DNA of 64,000 bases from Sphingomonas sp. HDW15A (GCF_011301715.1 NZ_CP049870.1:434001-498000), one strand, 5' to 3'; shown: positions 9,390 through 18,293, numbered from the stretch's first letter. Notes: generated by a model not told the origin, from the sequence alone. Numbers and translations: made by a program.

Positions 9390-9417
9390 AACCCGGCCCA
9401 TTGCGGCCGGGTTTTTC
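9390..9417 (+). terminator. Rho-independent terminator after tRNA-Arg
   Basis: ACCCGGCC (9391-9398) pairs with GGCCGGGT (9405-9412) around a six-base loop and is followed by a run of T. It ends the tRNA-Arg(ACG) transcript. Confidence 0.85.
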
Positions 9418-9440
9418 GTTCCAGGCCGCTCGCATTCAAG

Positions 9441-9464
9441 AAAAAGGCGCCTTGCGGCGCCTTT
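9441..9464 (-). terminator. terminator for the minus-strand small gene
   Basis: AAAGGCGCC (9443-9451) and GGCGCCTTT (9456-9464) form a nine-pair hairpin with a TTGC loop. On the minus strand it is followed by a T run (the A run at 9441-9445), so it fits the 3' end of the gene at 9485-9643. It could work in both directions. Confidence 0.7.
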
Positions 9465-9484
9465 GTTCGCTCGACTGGTGGTTC

Positions 9485-9643
9485 TTAGGCAGTCATCGCG
9501 ACGGGCATGCAGGCTTGGGCGCGGCTGGCGAACTCCTGCGCGAGATGGGCATGGCGTTCCCGGGCCTGCGGAGTAACAGATCGGGTCGCGAGGGTACGTT
9601 CCTCAGCGGCACGACGAAGATAATAACGCAGGTCCGATTCCAT
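9485..9643 (-). CDS. small conserved-looking hypothetical protein (52 aa)
   Basis: This is a small Arg/Ala-rich helical protein beginning MESDLRYYLRRAAEERTLATR. It resembles short uncharacterised proteins I associate with sphingomonads, but I cannot name a family. The start at 9643 has GGGAG about six bases upstream; an upstream frame extension adds ten residues without a ribosome site. A minus-strand hairpin terminator lies just downstream (9441-9464), which supports expression as its own unit. Confidence 0.6.
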   Translation of the reverse strand: MESDLRYYLRRAAEERTLATRSVTPQARERHAHLAQEFASRAQACMPVAMTA

Positions 9644-9781
9644 GGGTCGCTCCCCCGATTGCGACTCGAACATGCGACTCTTGCCCTAACAGATGGTTAA
9701 TTTCCACATGCACAATTCAAGTTTGTGAAATCGCGCAACTTCCCTTTCCTAGGGTCCGGAAAATCATTATATTTCCGTTCG

Positions 9782-10120
9782 ATGTCACTCCGTTTGCTCT
9801 TCCTTGCCACGGGAGTGGTTCTGGTCGCCGTACCGGCGCTTGCCGAATCCACCACGATCGCGCTGATCAATGCGGTCGGCGAGGATGCTTCCGCGCTTGA
9901 AGCGCGCAAGACCGGAACGGCGAACTGGTCGGCCCTTCCTTATTCCGCGCGTTCGGGCGCAAGCGGGCCTGTGACGTTCGACACGCAGGATTGCGCGTGG
10001 GACTTCCGCCTGAAACTCGCTTCAGGGGCCGTCGTGAATTACGGCAACGTCAATGTTTGCGAGGTAAAACTCGTGACGCTGCATCGGCGTAACGGAACTG
10101 TCTGGGTCGATTACGACTGA
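9782..10120 (+). CDS. secreted hypothetical protein
   Basis: The 112-residue protein starts with a clear signal peptide (SLRLLFLATGVVLVAVPALA, cleavage before ESTT). The mature part is about 90 residues with two cysteines (DTQDCAWDF and NVCEVKL) that could form a disulfide, and it is predicted beta-rich. The start at 9782 is chosen because the signal peptide begins there. Function is unknown. Its 3' end overlaps the convergent membrane gene by about 70 bases. Confidence 0.65.
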   Translation: MSLRLLFLATGVVLVAVPALAESTTIALINAVGEDASALEARKTGTANWSALPYSARSGASGPVTFDTQDCAWDFRLKLASGAVVNYGNVNVCEVKLVTLHRRNGTVWVDYD

Positions 10121-10394
10121 CGCGCGAGCGCCGGACCCACTCCTTCGAAGCTCGCGAAGCCATGACGGGGCCGGTCGCCGGAGCCGGGTCAGGGCGGACG
10201 GAATCGAGCAGCTTTGCGCCCGCGACGAAAACCACGCCCGTGCACAGGACCGCAAAGACCCAGCCCAAGGTGCCGGGGTAAATCTGCATGTAATGCTGAC
10301 CCCGTTCGACGGCCCCGACGGCGATGGCGTACGTCACGAGATACGCTTCGAAGCGGGTCTTGATGGTGAACAGTCGGGCGAGGCGCTTCAACAT
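10050..10394 (-). CDS. small membrane protein, conserved-looking in sphingomonads
   Basis: The protein of about 114 residues has a basic N-terminus (MLKRLARLFTIKTRFEAYLV), followed by two hydrophobic segments around residues 15-30 and 43-62. The latter includes GWVFAVLCTGVVFVAGAKLLDS. The conserved core seems to end near SVRPDPAP; the last ~40 residues are Arg-rich and overlap the convergent secreted-protein gene. A lost stop, for example through an indel, is possible. Start 10394 is preferred over 10439, which adds residues unlike the core. Function unknown. Confidence 0.62.
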   Translation of the reverse strand: MLKRLARLFTIKTRFEAYLVTYAIAVGAVERGQHYMQIYPGTLGWVFAVLCTGVVFVAGAKLLDSVRPDPAPATGPVMASRASKEWVRRSRVSRNRPRQFRYADAASRVLPRKH

Positions 10395-10470
10395 GACTAT
10401 GGTTAAGCAAACGCCGTGCCATTGGCGGAGTTCCGCCAAAAACCCGTTAACACCCAGCCGCAGTTGTTAA

Positions 10471-11724
10471 CTATTCCGACTCTTCGAGTGTCTCCAGCCC
10501 AAGCTCGGCCAGCAATGTGCGCCGCGCAGCGACGACAGTCTGGACGAAGGCAGGGTCCTGGATCGCGCCTGAATGGGCCTCGCTCGGCCAATGCGCCTCG
10601 ATCACCTTTTCCAGACGATCAAGCTTGGCATCGTCGACCAAAAACCGCGGATCGACCTCGACCGGATCGCACTGCACACGAAGGCGCAGGCAAGCCGGGC
10701 CTCCCCCGTTGGCCATGGATTGGCGGACATCGACATATTCGACCCGGCGGATCGCGCCGTTGGAGGCGAGATGGCGGTCGATCCATGCCTTCACGCTTGG
10801 CGTCTCGGCGCATTCGGTCGGCGCGACGAGGGTGGTCGTTCCATCTTCGAGGATCACCAGCTGCGAATTGAAGAGGTAGGACGTGATCGCGTCACCGAGC
10901 GAGACGTCGGCCGCCGCAACCTCGACAAGCTCGAACCCGTCGATCCGTGCTTCGCACCAATCGAACAATGCCGCCTTGTCCGCGAAGGCCTGCTCGTGCG
11001 CGAAAAGCACGCGCCCGCTGGCAACTGCGACGACATCGTTGTGGAAGGCCCCGGCAGCGATGGCCGAATCGCTCTGCGCCGCAAAATATGTTCGGTCAGG
11101 ATCCAGCCGGTGAAGGCGGGCGACGGCTTTGGATGCTTCGAGATGCTGCCGGGCGGGGAAAGGACCGCCTGAAACGCCGTATACGAAAATCTCGACCCCC
11201 GGCTGGCCATGCGAAGGAGCAAGCCGCATGTGGTTGGCCGCCCCTTCGTCACCGAAGGAGGGCACGGGCGCATGAACCGTGAATGCCGGGGCGGCGAATG
11301 CCAGCCGCAGCTGCGCCAAGGTCGCCCGCCATTCGTGACTGCGATGCGGCATGGTCTGGAGATTGGCGACGGTAAGATGGCAGCGGCCGTCAGAGGTGTC
11401 GGGGGCCGGGCTTACCGTCGCGGCGTTGGCAGCCCACATTGACGATGCGCTCATGGCATTGGCCGCAAGCACCGGCTCGGCATCGTCGAATGTCACGCCG
11501 AGGCTTGCCAGCCATCCGGTGGCGGGTCGCGGCTGCGGAACGAGAATGCCTTGGGCGAGGCCGAGCGCCAGGTTGGCGCGCATTTTCTCAATGCCCTGCA
11601 GAGCCGCTGCACGCGGCCTCGAAACGTGTCCGGCGTGGCGTGAGGAAGCGAGATTGCCAAGGCTCAGTCCGGCATAATTGTGACTCGGGCCGACAATCCC
11701 GTCGAAATTGATTTCGCGGATCAT
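10471..11724 (-). CDS. astB: N-succinylarginine dihydrolase
   Basis: AstB hydrolyses N2-succinylarginine to succinylornithine with release of two ammonia and CO2, the second step of the arginine succinyltransferase pathway. At 417 residues it is slightly short of the E. coli enzyme. The family opening IREINFDGIVGPSHNYAGLS is intact, and so is the C-terminal region around GGGPACLRLRVQ. The start overlaps the stop of astA by four bases, so the two are co-translated. The run ending in LETLEESE has a normal stop. Confidence 0.94.
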   Translation of the reverse strand: MIREINFDGIVGPSHNYAGLSLGNLASSRHAGHVSRPRAAALQGIEKMRANLALGLAQGILVPQPRPATGWLASLGVTFDDAEPVLAANAMSASSMWAANAATVSPAPDTSDGRCHLTVANLQTMPHRSHEWRATLAQLRLAFAAPAFTVHAPVPSFGDEGAANHMRLAPSHGQPGVEIFVYGVSGGPFPARQHLEASKAVARLHRLDPDRTYFAAQSDSAIAAGAFHNDVVAVASGRVLFAHEQAFADKAALFDWCEARIDGFELVEVAAADVSLGDAITSYLFNSQLVILEDGTTTLVAPTECAETPSVKAWIDRHLASNGAIRRVEYVDVRQSMANGGGPACLRLRVQCDPVEVDPRFLVDDAKLDRLEKVIEAHWPSEAHSGAIQDPAFVQTVVAARRTLLAELGLETLEESE

Positions 11725-12734
11725 CGCGGCGCGACCAGCACCCGGTCGCCGGGGCCGATGTCAAGCGCCCGAAGGGCATTGTCGTCGACGAGAAGCTCGC
11801 CGTTGGCAGTCCGTTGCACTTGGCCATAGCAAGCGGCGAAGTGGTGATATGTGCCAGCTGCGATGATCATGGTCTCGCCGCCGCTGGCGCTGCCGCCCAC
11901 GAGTTGCCATTCGGAATCGCGCACCGTGCGGATCTTGTCCGTGCGTGCGGTGACTGTCGGCCCTCCGTCGAAGATGTCGACATAACCGTCCCAGTCGAAA
12001 TTTTCGTGCTCCAGCATCTTCATCGCAGCCCGGCCGGTGGGATGTGGCTGACCAATTACGGACTGAGCGCTTTCCGGAAGCATGGAGACGTAAATCGGCG
12101 ATTTCGGGAACAGGTCGGCGATGAACTGGGTCCCATGGACGGCATTGAACTCGTCGGCTTCCGGAAAGCTCATTCCAAAGAAGCGACCGCCGATCGCGTC
12201 CCAGAAGGGCGAGTTGCCGCCCTGGTCCATCACTCCGCGAAGCTCGGCGAGCACGACATCCCCGAAGCGCGGCCGATGCTGCTTGATGAACAGATAGCGC
12301 GAGCGTGCGAGAAGCATCCCGAGACCGCCTGCCCGTTCATGCGGGTGGAGAAAAAGGCCGCCGACCTCGCTCGACCCCTCAAGGTCGGTCGTGAGGTTGA
12401 GGGTCTGGTTGCGAAAAATCCGACCGAGTTCCTCGCTCTTCTGGGTGAGGGTCGAAATCAGGTAAGAATAAAACGGCCGGTCGGTGCCAACCGCGCCGAA
12501 CACCTGGCAAGTGCCGCGGATCGATTTGCTTTCGATATCCTCGAGCACGAACACGTAAAGGTCGTCGCCCGCAGTCTCGCCTTTCCGGCCGAAGCCGGCT
12601 TCCGACCGCTCCAGTTTCTTTTCCAGCGTGGGCCGGTCCGCGGGAAGGTTGGTGAACCCGCCGCCGGTCAGCTTGCTGAGATCGTAAAGCGCGCGAAGGT
12701 CGTCGGGCCGCGCAGCCCGAATCCGTCGGGTCAT
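11721..12734 (-). CDS. astA: arginine N-succinyltransferase
   Basis: AstA transfers succinyl from succinyl-CoA to arginine and commits it to succinyl-pathway catabolism. The 337-residue protein is full length. It begins with RRIRAARPDDLRALYDLSKLTGGGFTNLP in family style (shown here only in part) and carries GLFLHPHERAGGLGMLLARS, the acyl-CoA-binding GNAT-like segment. It lies between the M20 peptidase gene, with a four-base overlap, and astB, also with a four-base overlap. This is one tight operon. Confidence 0.94.
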   Translation of the reverse strand: MTRRIRAARPDDLRALYDLSKLTGGGFTNLPADRPTLEKKLERSEAGFGRKGETAGDDLYVFVLEDIESKSIRGTCQVFGAVGTDRPFYSYLISTLTQKSEELGRIFRNQTLNLTTDLEGSSEVGGLFLHPHERAGGLGMLLARSRYLFIKQHRPRFGDVVLAELRGVMDQGGNSPFWDAIGGRFFGMSFPEADEFNAVHGTQFIADLFPKSPIYVSMLPESAQSVIGQPHPTGRAAMKMLEHENFDWDGYVDIFDGGPTVTARTDKIRTVRDSEWQLVGGSASGGETMIIAAGTYHHFAACYGQVQRTANGELLVDDNALRALDIGPGDRVLVAPR

Positions 12735-13933
12735 GCGTCCTCCGCCAGCCGAAGGATTGTGAGGGCCGACAAGGCTGCCCGCTCTTTCAATGACTCGACG
12801 ATCAGATATTCCTCCGGAGAATGAATTTTGCCGCCGCGAACGCCCATCGTATCGATGACCGGCACTCCGCAGGCGGCGATGTTGTTCCCGTCACAGACCC
12901 CGCCGGTTGGCTTCCAGTCGATCGACTGGCCGAGGTCGGCGCCGGCCTGACGGACGATACCGAACAGCGTCTCTATTGCCGGGGTCACCGGTTTTGGCGG
13001 ACGAGCGAAATGGCCGTGAACCTGAATCGTGACTTCGTGGTTGGCCGCGACCATCGCCACCGACGAATCGATCAGGGACTGCGCTCTGGCCTGATCATCA
13101 AGCGTAGCGGGCCGGACATTGACTCGGAGCACCGCGAGGTCCGGGACGACATTGTTCGGACTTCCCCCATCTATCCGCGCCGGATTGACGCTTAGCCTCG
13201 GACCCATTCCGTCCTTCAGCCGGATTGCGAGCTCGGCAGCGGCGACCAGCGCGTTCCGGCCGTCTTCGGGATTGCGGCCTGCGTGCGCCGACCGGCCGTG
13301 AATGGTGAAGTCGAAATTACCGCTTCCCGGCCTTGCGCCCGCCAATGTTCCGTCGGGCAAGGCGGCAGGCTCGTAGGTCAGCGCTGCCCGCTTCCCGCGA
13401 GCCGCCCTCGCCAGAAGCGCCGCGGATCCCAGGCTGCCGACTTCCTCGTCGCTGTTGATGACGACCTCATAGCCGATGTGTTGCTCGTCGATGGACTCGA
13501 CCGCCTTCAGTGCTGCGAGCATGACGGCAATCCCGCCCTTCATGTCGGCGACGCCTGGCCCGCCGAGAATGCCATCGTCGAGCCAGCTGAGTTCCTGAAA
13601 CGGATGGTCCGGACCGTAGACCGTGTCCATATGACCCGTGAAGAGAAGCTGCACCGGGGCATTGGGACGCACCGTCAGGTGAAGGTTGCGGCCATGCTCC
13701 AACGGGATCTTGCGGCCCGCGGCATCGACGGACTCCACTGGTGCCGCCGCTTCCAGCACCAGCTCGCAGGGAAGTGCGGAAAAGGCGTCGGCGAGCATTG
13801 CAGCGGTGGTCTCGAGGCCGGCGAGGTTGCGCGACCCGCTGTTGACTGCGGCCCACGCCTCGACCTGTTCGAGCATCGGCTCTGCCGAGGCCCGCTCGAC
13901 CGCTTCTCGTTCCGTGTTGGACAACGCCCCCAT
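12731..13933 (-). CDS. M20 family metallopeptidase (carboxypeptidase G2-like)
   Basis: This is a 400-residue di-zinc hydrolase of the M20 peptidase family. Metal ligands are visible: His/Asp in TGHMDTVYG, Asp in GPGVADMKGG, the catalytic Glu pair in INSDEEVGS, and later TYEPA and GVCDGNN. The dimerisation domain sits in the middle (about residues 205-310). It heads the operon with astA and astB. In the classical pathway, succinylglutamate is cleaved by AstE, an M14 enzyme. An M20 hydrolase in this position may act on a succinylated or N-acyl amino acid, but that is inference from context. Confidence 0.87.
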   Translation of the reverse strand: MGALSNTEREAVERASAEPMLEQVEAWAAVNSGSRNLAGLETTAAMLADAFSALPCELVLEAAAPVESVDAAGRKIPLEHGRNLHLTVRPNAPVQLLFTGHMDTVYGPDHPFQELSWLDDGILGGPGVADMKGGIAVMLAALKAVESIDEQHIGYEVVINSDEEVGSLGSAALLARAARGKRAALTYEPAALPDGTLAGARPGSGNFDFTIHGRSAHAGRNPEDGRNALVAAAELAIRLKDGMGPRLSVNPARIDGGSPNNVVPDLAVLRVNVRPATLDDQARAQSLIDSSVAMVAANHEVTIQVHGHFARPPKPVTPAIETLFGIVRQAGADLGQSIDWKPTGGVCDGNNIAACGVPVIDTMGVRGGKIHSPEEYLIVESLKERAALSALTILRLAEDA

Positions 13934-13993
13934 GGGCGCACTTCCTAGCCGCGCAACGCCCTCAACGCCACACCGTGCGGCGCTGCAATTTGC

Positions 13994-14965
13994 TCAGCGC
14001 GCCACATCGTCCTTTATGACGTCGAGCTTTTGTCCGGGGCTGCCGGCTTTCAGCGATTCGGGAGTGACGATGACCACGCTTCCCGGACGAAGCACGCCGG
14101 CGACCGCGTGGCGGAAGCCGGCCGGCGCTTCGAAGCGCCGTCCCTCCTCGGCCGACACATCCATCCCGGCGCCGTGGCCCGAGAATTGAAGTTTCATCCA
14201 GTGCTGACCAGTGGTGTCCCAGGCGCGCAGGACGTAGGCGAGGCCCCCGCCGAGATCGCCATTCACCCGGACCGGAGCCGATCCGATCTCCACCCCGCCA
14301 CGCATCACGATGGCGCGCCGGTCTGCAGCGCTGACGACAACCGACACCATTCCGCTGGTCGAGCGATCCGGGTGCCAGGAATAAGCCGCTTGCCCCAGTG
14401 GGGCAGCATTTTCCGCCGCGGACGCATTGGACAGCAGCTGCGGCGCCCTGGCCGTCTCCGGAACGCCCGGGATGCTGGTGATGACCACTGTCATGCCGAG
14501 TTTCGTCGCGCCGAAAAGCAACTCAGAAAAACCGTGCGGAAGCCGGATGCAGCCGTGCGATGCAGGATAGCCCGGAAGCTTGCCGGCATGGAGAGCGATG
14601 CCTTTCCAGGTCAGCCGCTGCATATTGGGCATCGGCGCGTTGTCGTAGGTCCGCGAATAATGTTCCTTCGCTTTTTGAAGGATCGTGAATACTCCCGTCG
14701 GGGTCTCATATCCCGGCTTTCCGGTCGAAACGCTCGACGCCGCGATCGGCACCCCATTGCGGAAGAGGACGGCTCGCTGGGTTGCAAGATTGACGATCAG
14801 CAGCGTCGGCCCGGCAGGGCTTCGCTCAGGGGCCCAGACGAACTGACCGTTCTTCAAGGTCGCCGCGGCCTCGATCAGCGACCGGTCGCCGAGCGGGACC
14901 TGTTGAGCGGTGGCGCTCGTGGCAAGGATGAAGGCGGCGGCGAGGGGGAGGATTCGGATAATCAT
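13994..14965 (-). CDS. L,D-transpeptidase family protein (YkuD domain)
   Basis: The exported 323-residue protein has a signal peptide (residues 1-20, ending SATA-QQ). The YkuD catalytic domain spans about 52-166, with the signature HAG (126-128) and SHGCIRLP around the nucleophile Cys139. A C-terminal domain of some 150 residues lacks a recognised fold. L,D-transpeptidases form 3-3 peptidoglycan cross-links or attach proteins to peptidoglycan in the periplasm. It sits between the ast operon and rppH on the same strand with gaps of about 60 bases, so it may be separately expressed. Confidence 0.88.
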   Translation of the reverse strand: MIIRILPLAAAFILATSATAQQVPLGDRSLIEAAATLKNGQFVWAPERSPAGPTLLIVNLATQRAVLFRNGVPIAASSVSTGKPGYETPTGVFTILQKAKEHYSRTYDNAPMPNMQRLTWKGIALHAGKLPGYPASHGCIRLPHGFSELLFGATKLGMTVVITSIPGVPETARAPQLLSNASAAENAAPLGQAAYSWHPDRSTSGMVSVVVSAADRRAIVMRGGVEIGSAPVRVNGDLGGGLAYVLRAWDTTGQHWMKLQFSGHGAGMDVSAEEGRRFEAPAGFRHAVAGVLRPGSVVIVTPESLKAGSPGQKLDVIKDDVAR

Positions 14966-15024
14966 GATAATGATCTTTTGGAATGGCGCGGATCACAGCC
15001 GCTATCGGGAAATCCCCTTAGGGC

Positions 15025-15495
15025 TCACATCAGCGGCGCGAAATCCTCGACCAATCGGCGGTAGAGGTCACGCTTGAACGGCACGATGATGTCGGGAAGG
15101 TGCGTCGCCTCGATCCACTTCCAGTGCGAGAATTCGGGAGTTTTGGTGCCGATGTTGACGTCATCGTCCGTTCCAAGGAAGCGCGCCAGGAACCAGTCCT
15201 GCTCCTGGCCGACCCACTTCTCTTTCCAGATAACGCCGATCAGCTCCTCGGGAAGGCGATAGCGCAACCGCTGCGGATGGCAGCTAAGCTGTTCGATCAG
15301 GTGCGGGCGGATTCCGGTTTCTTCTTCGACCTCGCGAAGCGCGGCAGGCCAAGGCTGCTCACCCTTGTCGATTCCGCCCTGGGGCATTTGCCAGGCCTCG
15401 TCGGTGTTATCGATTCTGCGCCCGACCCACACTTCCTTGCGGTCGTTGATCAGCATCACGCCGACCCCGCGGCGATATTGCTCTTTGTCGCTCAT
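15025..15495 (-). CDS. rppH: RNA pyrophosphohydrolase
   Basis: RppH removes pyrophosphate from mRNA 5' ends and starts 5'-end-dependent decay. The 156-residue protein has the Nudix box starting GGIDKGEQPW and ending REVEEETG, plus the RppH-type opening YRRGVGVMLIN and WQMPQGGI. Start 15495 gives MSDKEQYRRGVG. An upstream ATG two codons earlier is possible. No frameshift. Confidence 0.93.
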   Translation of the reverse strand: MSDKEQYRRGVGVMLINDRKEVWVGRRIDNTDEAWQMPQGGIDKGEQPWPAALREVEEETGIRPHLIEQLSCHPQRLRYRLPEELIGVIWKEKWVGQEQDWFLARFLGTDDDVNIGTKTPEFSHWKWIEATHLPDIIVPFKRDLYRRLVEDFAPLM

Positions 15496-15574
15496 ACGCA
15501 CCGATTAGCGGATGAAGTTGGCACTCACTAGATGATTTACGGACCGATCCCTTGTGTCACGAATGGCCTTAAGA

Positions 15575-16342
15575 TCACGTGTCCGCGCCGATCCTTTCAG
15601 TAACGATCCGGGCCGCCTCCTTGATAATGTTCGCCTGCGTAATCTGATTGGCAACTGCGGCCCGATGCCAATGGAGCTCCCCGGCGAGATCGGTTCGGGC
15701 GCGAAGGCGCGATGCCGTACGCTCCGATTCCTTCGGCTCTAATTTAATATTGCAGGTAGATGGGAGTTCGTAGCCAAACCGCGCATCGCCTATCACGCGG
15801 TCTCCACAGCGCTCGCGGATCTGGGCCTGGATCGACCCCGGGATGATCTTGCGGACTTCCTCGCGATAGCGGCTGGAGACGGAATCGAGGTCGATTATCG
15901 AATAATCGTACGACATGACCACGGCGAGATTCTGGCGAAGCAACGGATCCTTGATGTCCCGCAAATGGTCCGCCCCGAAGATCGTCGCCCAGACGTCCGT
16001 GTTATTGCCAATGCCGTTGATCTGGCTTGCTTGATAGGCGGCAATAATGAACTCGTCGTCGGTGATTGTCGGATCACCATTCCAGGCCGCCGCAGCTCGG
16101 TCACCGTAGGCGCCGGCGGAGCGATAGTAGCGCTCGACTCCGTCGATGTAGCGGACGAAAATCCCTAGTTCGCGATCGAGCTGCTCGAGCAATTCAGCCG
16201 TCTGCCGCCGTTGCAGCCGTTCCTGATTCCAGTTCGCGGCAACGATTCCAAGGAACACGCCCGCGACGATCAGCACGAATTCGATTGCGACGGCGGTCCA
16301 ATTTTGTGTTCGTAGGTGATGGGTGACTCGGCGAAGGATCAT
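15575..16342 (-). CDS. membrane-anchored protein of unknown function, tandem copy B
   Basis: The 255-residue protein has one N-terminal transmembrane helix (about residues 15-33, AIEFVLIVAGVFLGIVAANW) followed by a helical soluble part. It is a paralogue of its upstream neighbour: both start with LR-QNW, have NWNQ-RL-RR after the helix, and share DEF/DEQ-(I/V)(I/V)AAYQASQ, R(E)RCGD and LHWHRAAVA/LRWHRAAVA. The opening resembles a family of uncharacterised proteins labelled DUF6090-like; function unknown. Start 16342 is chosen since upstream in-frame codons lie in the neighbour. The ATG overlaps the neighbour's stop by four bases. Confidence 0.72.
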   Translation of the reverse strand: MILRRVTHHLRTQNWTAVAIEFVLIVAGVFLGIVAANWNQERLQRRQTAELLEQLDRELGIFVRYIDGVERYYRSAGAYGDRAAAAWNGDPTITDDEFIIAAYQASQINGIGNNTDVWATIFGADHLRDIKDPLLRQNLAVVMSYDYSIIDLDSVSSRYREEVRKIIPGSIQAQIRERCGDRVIGDARFGYELPSTCNIKLEPKESERTASRLRARTDLAGELHWHRAAVANQITQANIIKEAARIVTERIGADT

Positions 16343-17127
16343 GACAGGGCAGGCTCCGTCTTGCCGTTTTCGACAATCCGCGCGACTACCTCCCGCGTTT
16401 GCCGTTCGAACAGGTCCATGTTGGACAAGAAGGCTGCGACAGCGGCGCGATGCCAACGCAATTGCCGGGCCAGGTCGGGTTCCGCACGGAGCGCAGAAGC
16501 AGCGCTCGCCCATCGGCTCGACGGAAAATCCAGGTCGCAAGTTGCCGGAAGGTGCTGGGTCAGAGGCTTATCCGGGGTCACCGTATCGCCACAGCGCGCG
16601 CGTATCGCGTCCTGTATGTCCACTGGAATGACCTGGCGGACGTTCTGGCGGTAAGGCGTGTCGACCGCGGGCATGTCGATCATGTCGAAGTTCAGGGTCA
16701 TCAGATTTGCCAGGCCTCGCCGTAATTCCGGATCGCTGATGTTCGCGAGCTGGTCTCCGCCGAAGACGCGCGTCCAGTTCACGGCGTTGACTCCGAAGGT
16801 GTAGACCTGGCTCGCTTGATAAGCCGAGATCACGAACTGCTCGTCGCTGGTCTTGGGGTCGGACTCCCACCCCGCGAACGCCGTGGAGGCATAGTCGCCG
16901 GTGATAGCGTAATAGGTCTTGGCGGTTTCGAAGAAGTCGATGAAGCTGCGCAGGCCCGGCTTCAGTTCCTCGATCATTCGCTCAGTCGCGCGCCTTTCAA
17001 GACGGGCCTGGTTCCAGTTCGAGACCTGCGTTCCGATGAAAACGCCGATAACGACGATCGCCAGTTCGATCCCGATCGCGAACCAGTTTTGGGCACGAAG
17101 ATTCGCTGCGAAGCGCTTGTAGATCAT
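16339..17127 (-). CDS. membrane-anchored protein of unknown function, tandem copy A
   Basis: The 262-residue protein has an N-terminal helix (about residues 15-35, IGIELAIVVIGVFIGTQVS) and a helical domain with FVISAYQASQVY, RARCGD and RWHRAAVAA. It is about as long as copy B and clearly related to it, so the pair arose by tandem duplication. The start at 17127 (MIYKRFAANLRAQNW) has the conserved LRAQNW motif right after it. Upstream lies an inverted repeat at 17163-17181 that could be an operator. Family role unknown; a sensor or envelope complex is possible but not shown. Confidence 0.72.
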   Translation of the reverse strand: MIYKRFAANLRAQNWFAIGIELAIVVIGVFIGTQVSNWNQARLERRATERMIEELKPGLRSFIDFFETAKTYYAITGDYASTAFAGWESDPKTSDEQFVISAYQASQVYTFGVNAVNWTRVFGGDQLANISDPELRRGLANLMTLNFDMIDMPAVDTPYRQNVRQVIPVDIQDAIRARCGDTVTPDKPLTQHLPATCDLDFPSSRWASAASALRAEPDLARQLRWHRAAVAAFLSNMDLFERQTREVVARIVENGKTEPALS

Positions 17128-17162
17128 GCCGGCCCCCTGCCAGGAGCCGGCACAATGCATGT

Positions 17163-17181
17163 CTTTCGAAGTTTTCGAAAG
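17163..17181. promoter_or_regulatory. 8-bp inverted repeat upstream of the tandem genes
   Basis: CTTTCGAA (17163-17170) and TTCGAAAG (17174-17181) are perfect inverted copies around three bases. The repeat lies between the tautomerase stop and the start of tandem copy A. On the minus strand no T run follows, so an operator is a little more likely than a terminator. Confidence 0.35.
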
Positions 17182-17190
17182 TCTTGGGCG

Positions 17191-17418
17191 TCAGGCCGCC
17201 TTCAGCTTGCCGCCCATGTCGTGCACGGCGGCTGCGTTGAGCCGGTTGCCGCCAATCGCCCAGTCGCCCTGTTCGACCTCCATGATCCGGACCCAGGTCA
17301 CCGGGCGCATCTCTTCGCCTTCGACCTCGATCATCGCTTCGGTCACCTTCTCGATCAGCTCGGCCTTCTTCTGCGGGCTGAAAACATTCTTGATTACGTC
17401 GATCGTCACGAGTGGCAT
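17191..17418 (-). CDS. 4-oxalocrotonate tautomerase family protein
   Basis: This 75-residue tautomerase has the catalytic Pro as residue 2 after Met removal ([21 protein letters not shown]), and Arg in [12 protein letters not shown] near residues 40-50. 4-OT enzymes ketonise enol pyruvate derivatives in aromatic degradation, but many small homologues act elsewhere; the substrate cannot be inferred. It is divergent from the HxlR regulator gene, a common arrangement for a regulated enzyme and its regulator. Confidence 0.85.
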   Translation of the reverse strand: MPLVTIDVIKNVFSPQKKAELIEKVTEAMIEVEGEEMRPVTWVRIMEVEQGDWAIGGNRLNAAAVHDMGGKLKAA

Positions 17419-17589
17419 TGTCTTGCTCCATTCATTGGGCGCCGGCCAATCCGGCGATGACGATCAAATGGCTGAATGGAGGAGCCGCGAACAGTTCACT
17501 GAATGAAGCAACGCACTACAGATTTTGAAGTATCGCGGGTGGTGCAGGCGTCGTATCTTGCCGCTTGTCATCCTTGAAGGGAGAACCCG

Positions 17590-18293
17590 ATGAGATACGG
17601 CCAGTTCTGCCCGGTCGCGAAAGCAACCGAACTGCTCGGCGAACGCTGGACGTTCCTGATCGTTCGCGAGTTACTGATGGGAGGACGTCGCTTCAGCGAG
17701 CTCCAACGGGGTCTTGGCGAGATTTCGCCGGCGCTGCTCACGGCGCGGCTGAAGATGTTCGAGGAGCAGGGACTGGTCGTCCGTCGCCAGATACCAGGCC
17801 AGCGCGGTTTCGAATATTTTCCGACCCAGGCATGCGAAGCATTGCTTCCGGTGATCGTCGCGCTTGGTGAATGGGGGCTTCTATGGGCCCGGCAAACGCT
17901 AAGCGCCGACGACTTCGACCCTGAATTCCTCATGTTCTATCTTGAGCGGAGCGTCGATCCTGCTGCGCTGCCGGGCGGGAAACAGTCATCCAGTTCCGTT
18001 TCCTTGACCTCAAGGACCAATGCAAATGGTGGCTTATCGTCAAGGGCGAAAAGACCCAGCTCTGCCTGGTCGACCCGGGCCGCGACGTCGACGTGTGGAT
18101 CAACACCACAGTTCGAACCATGCATGATGTTTGGATGGGCGATCGCTCATACCGCTCGGCGATCGACAGCGGCGACCTGGTGATGGAAGGCGACCCGACA
18201 CTGACGCGGCGAATGTCGACTTGGATGAGACCCAGCGCCTTTCATGATTCGAAACGCGTCCCTGTTCCCCAGCAGCTTCGAGCGGCAGCCTGA
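17590..18293 (+). pseudogene. HxlR family winged-helix regulator with C-terminal SCP2-like domain, frameshifted
   Basis: The first ~128 codons encode an HxlR winged helix (CPVAKATELLGERWTFLIVREL, EISPALLTARLKMFEEQGLV). Near 17978-17982 the frame changes. The expected continuation, ETVIQFRFLDLKDQCKWW and onward with WINTTVRTMHDVWMGD, is open in the other frame to the stop at 18293. One extra G in the GGG run of GGGCGGGAAA would restore a protein of about 234 residues. The C-terminal half resembles the SCP2 sterol-carrier fold found in some HxlR proteins. Because other genes here show the same kind of shift, a sequencing error is likely; a real pseudogene is possible. Confidence 0.7.
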
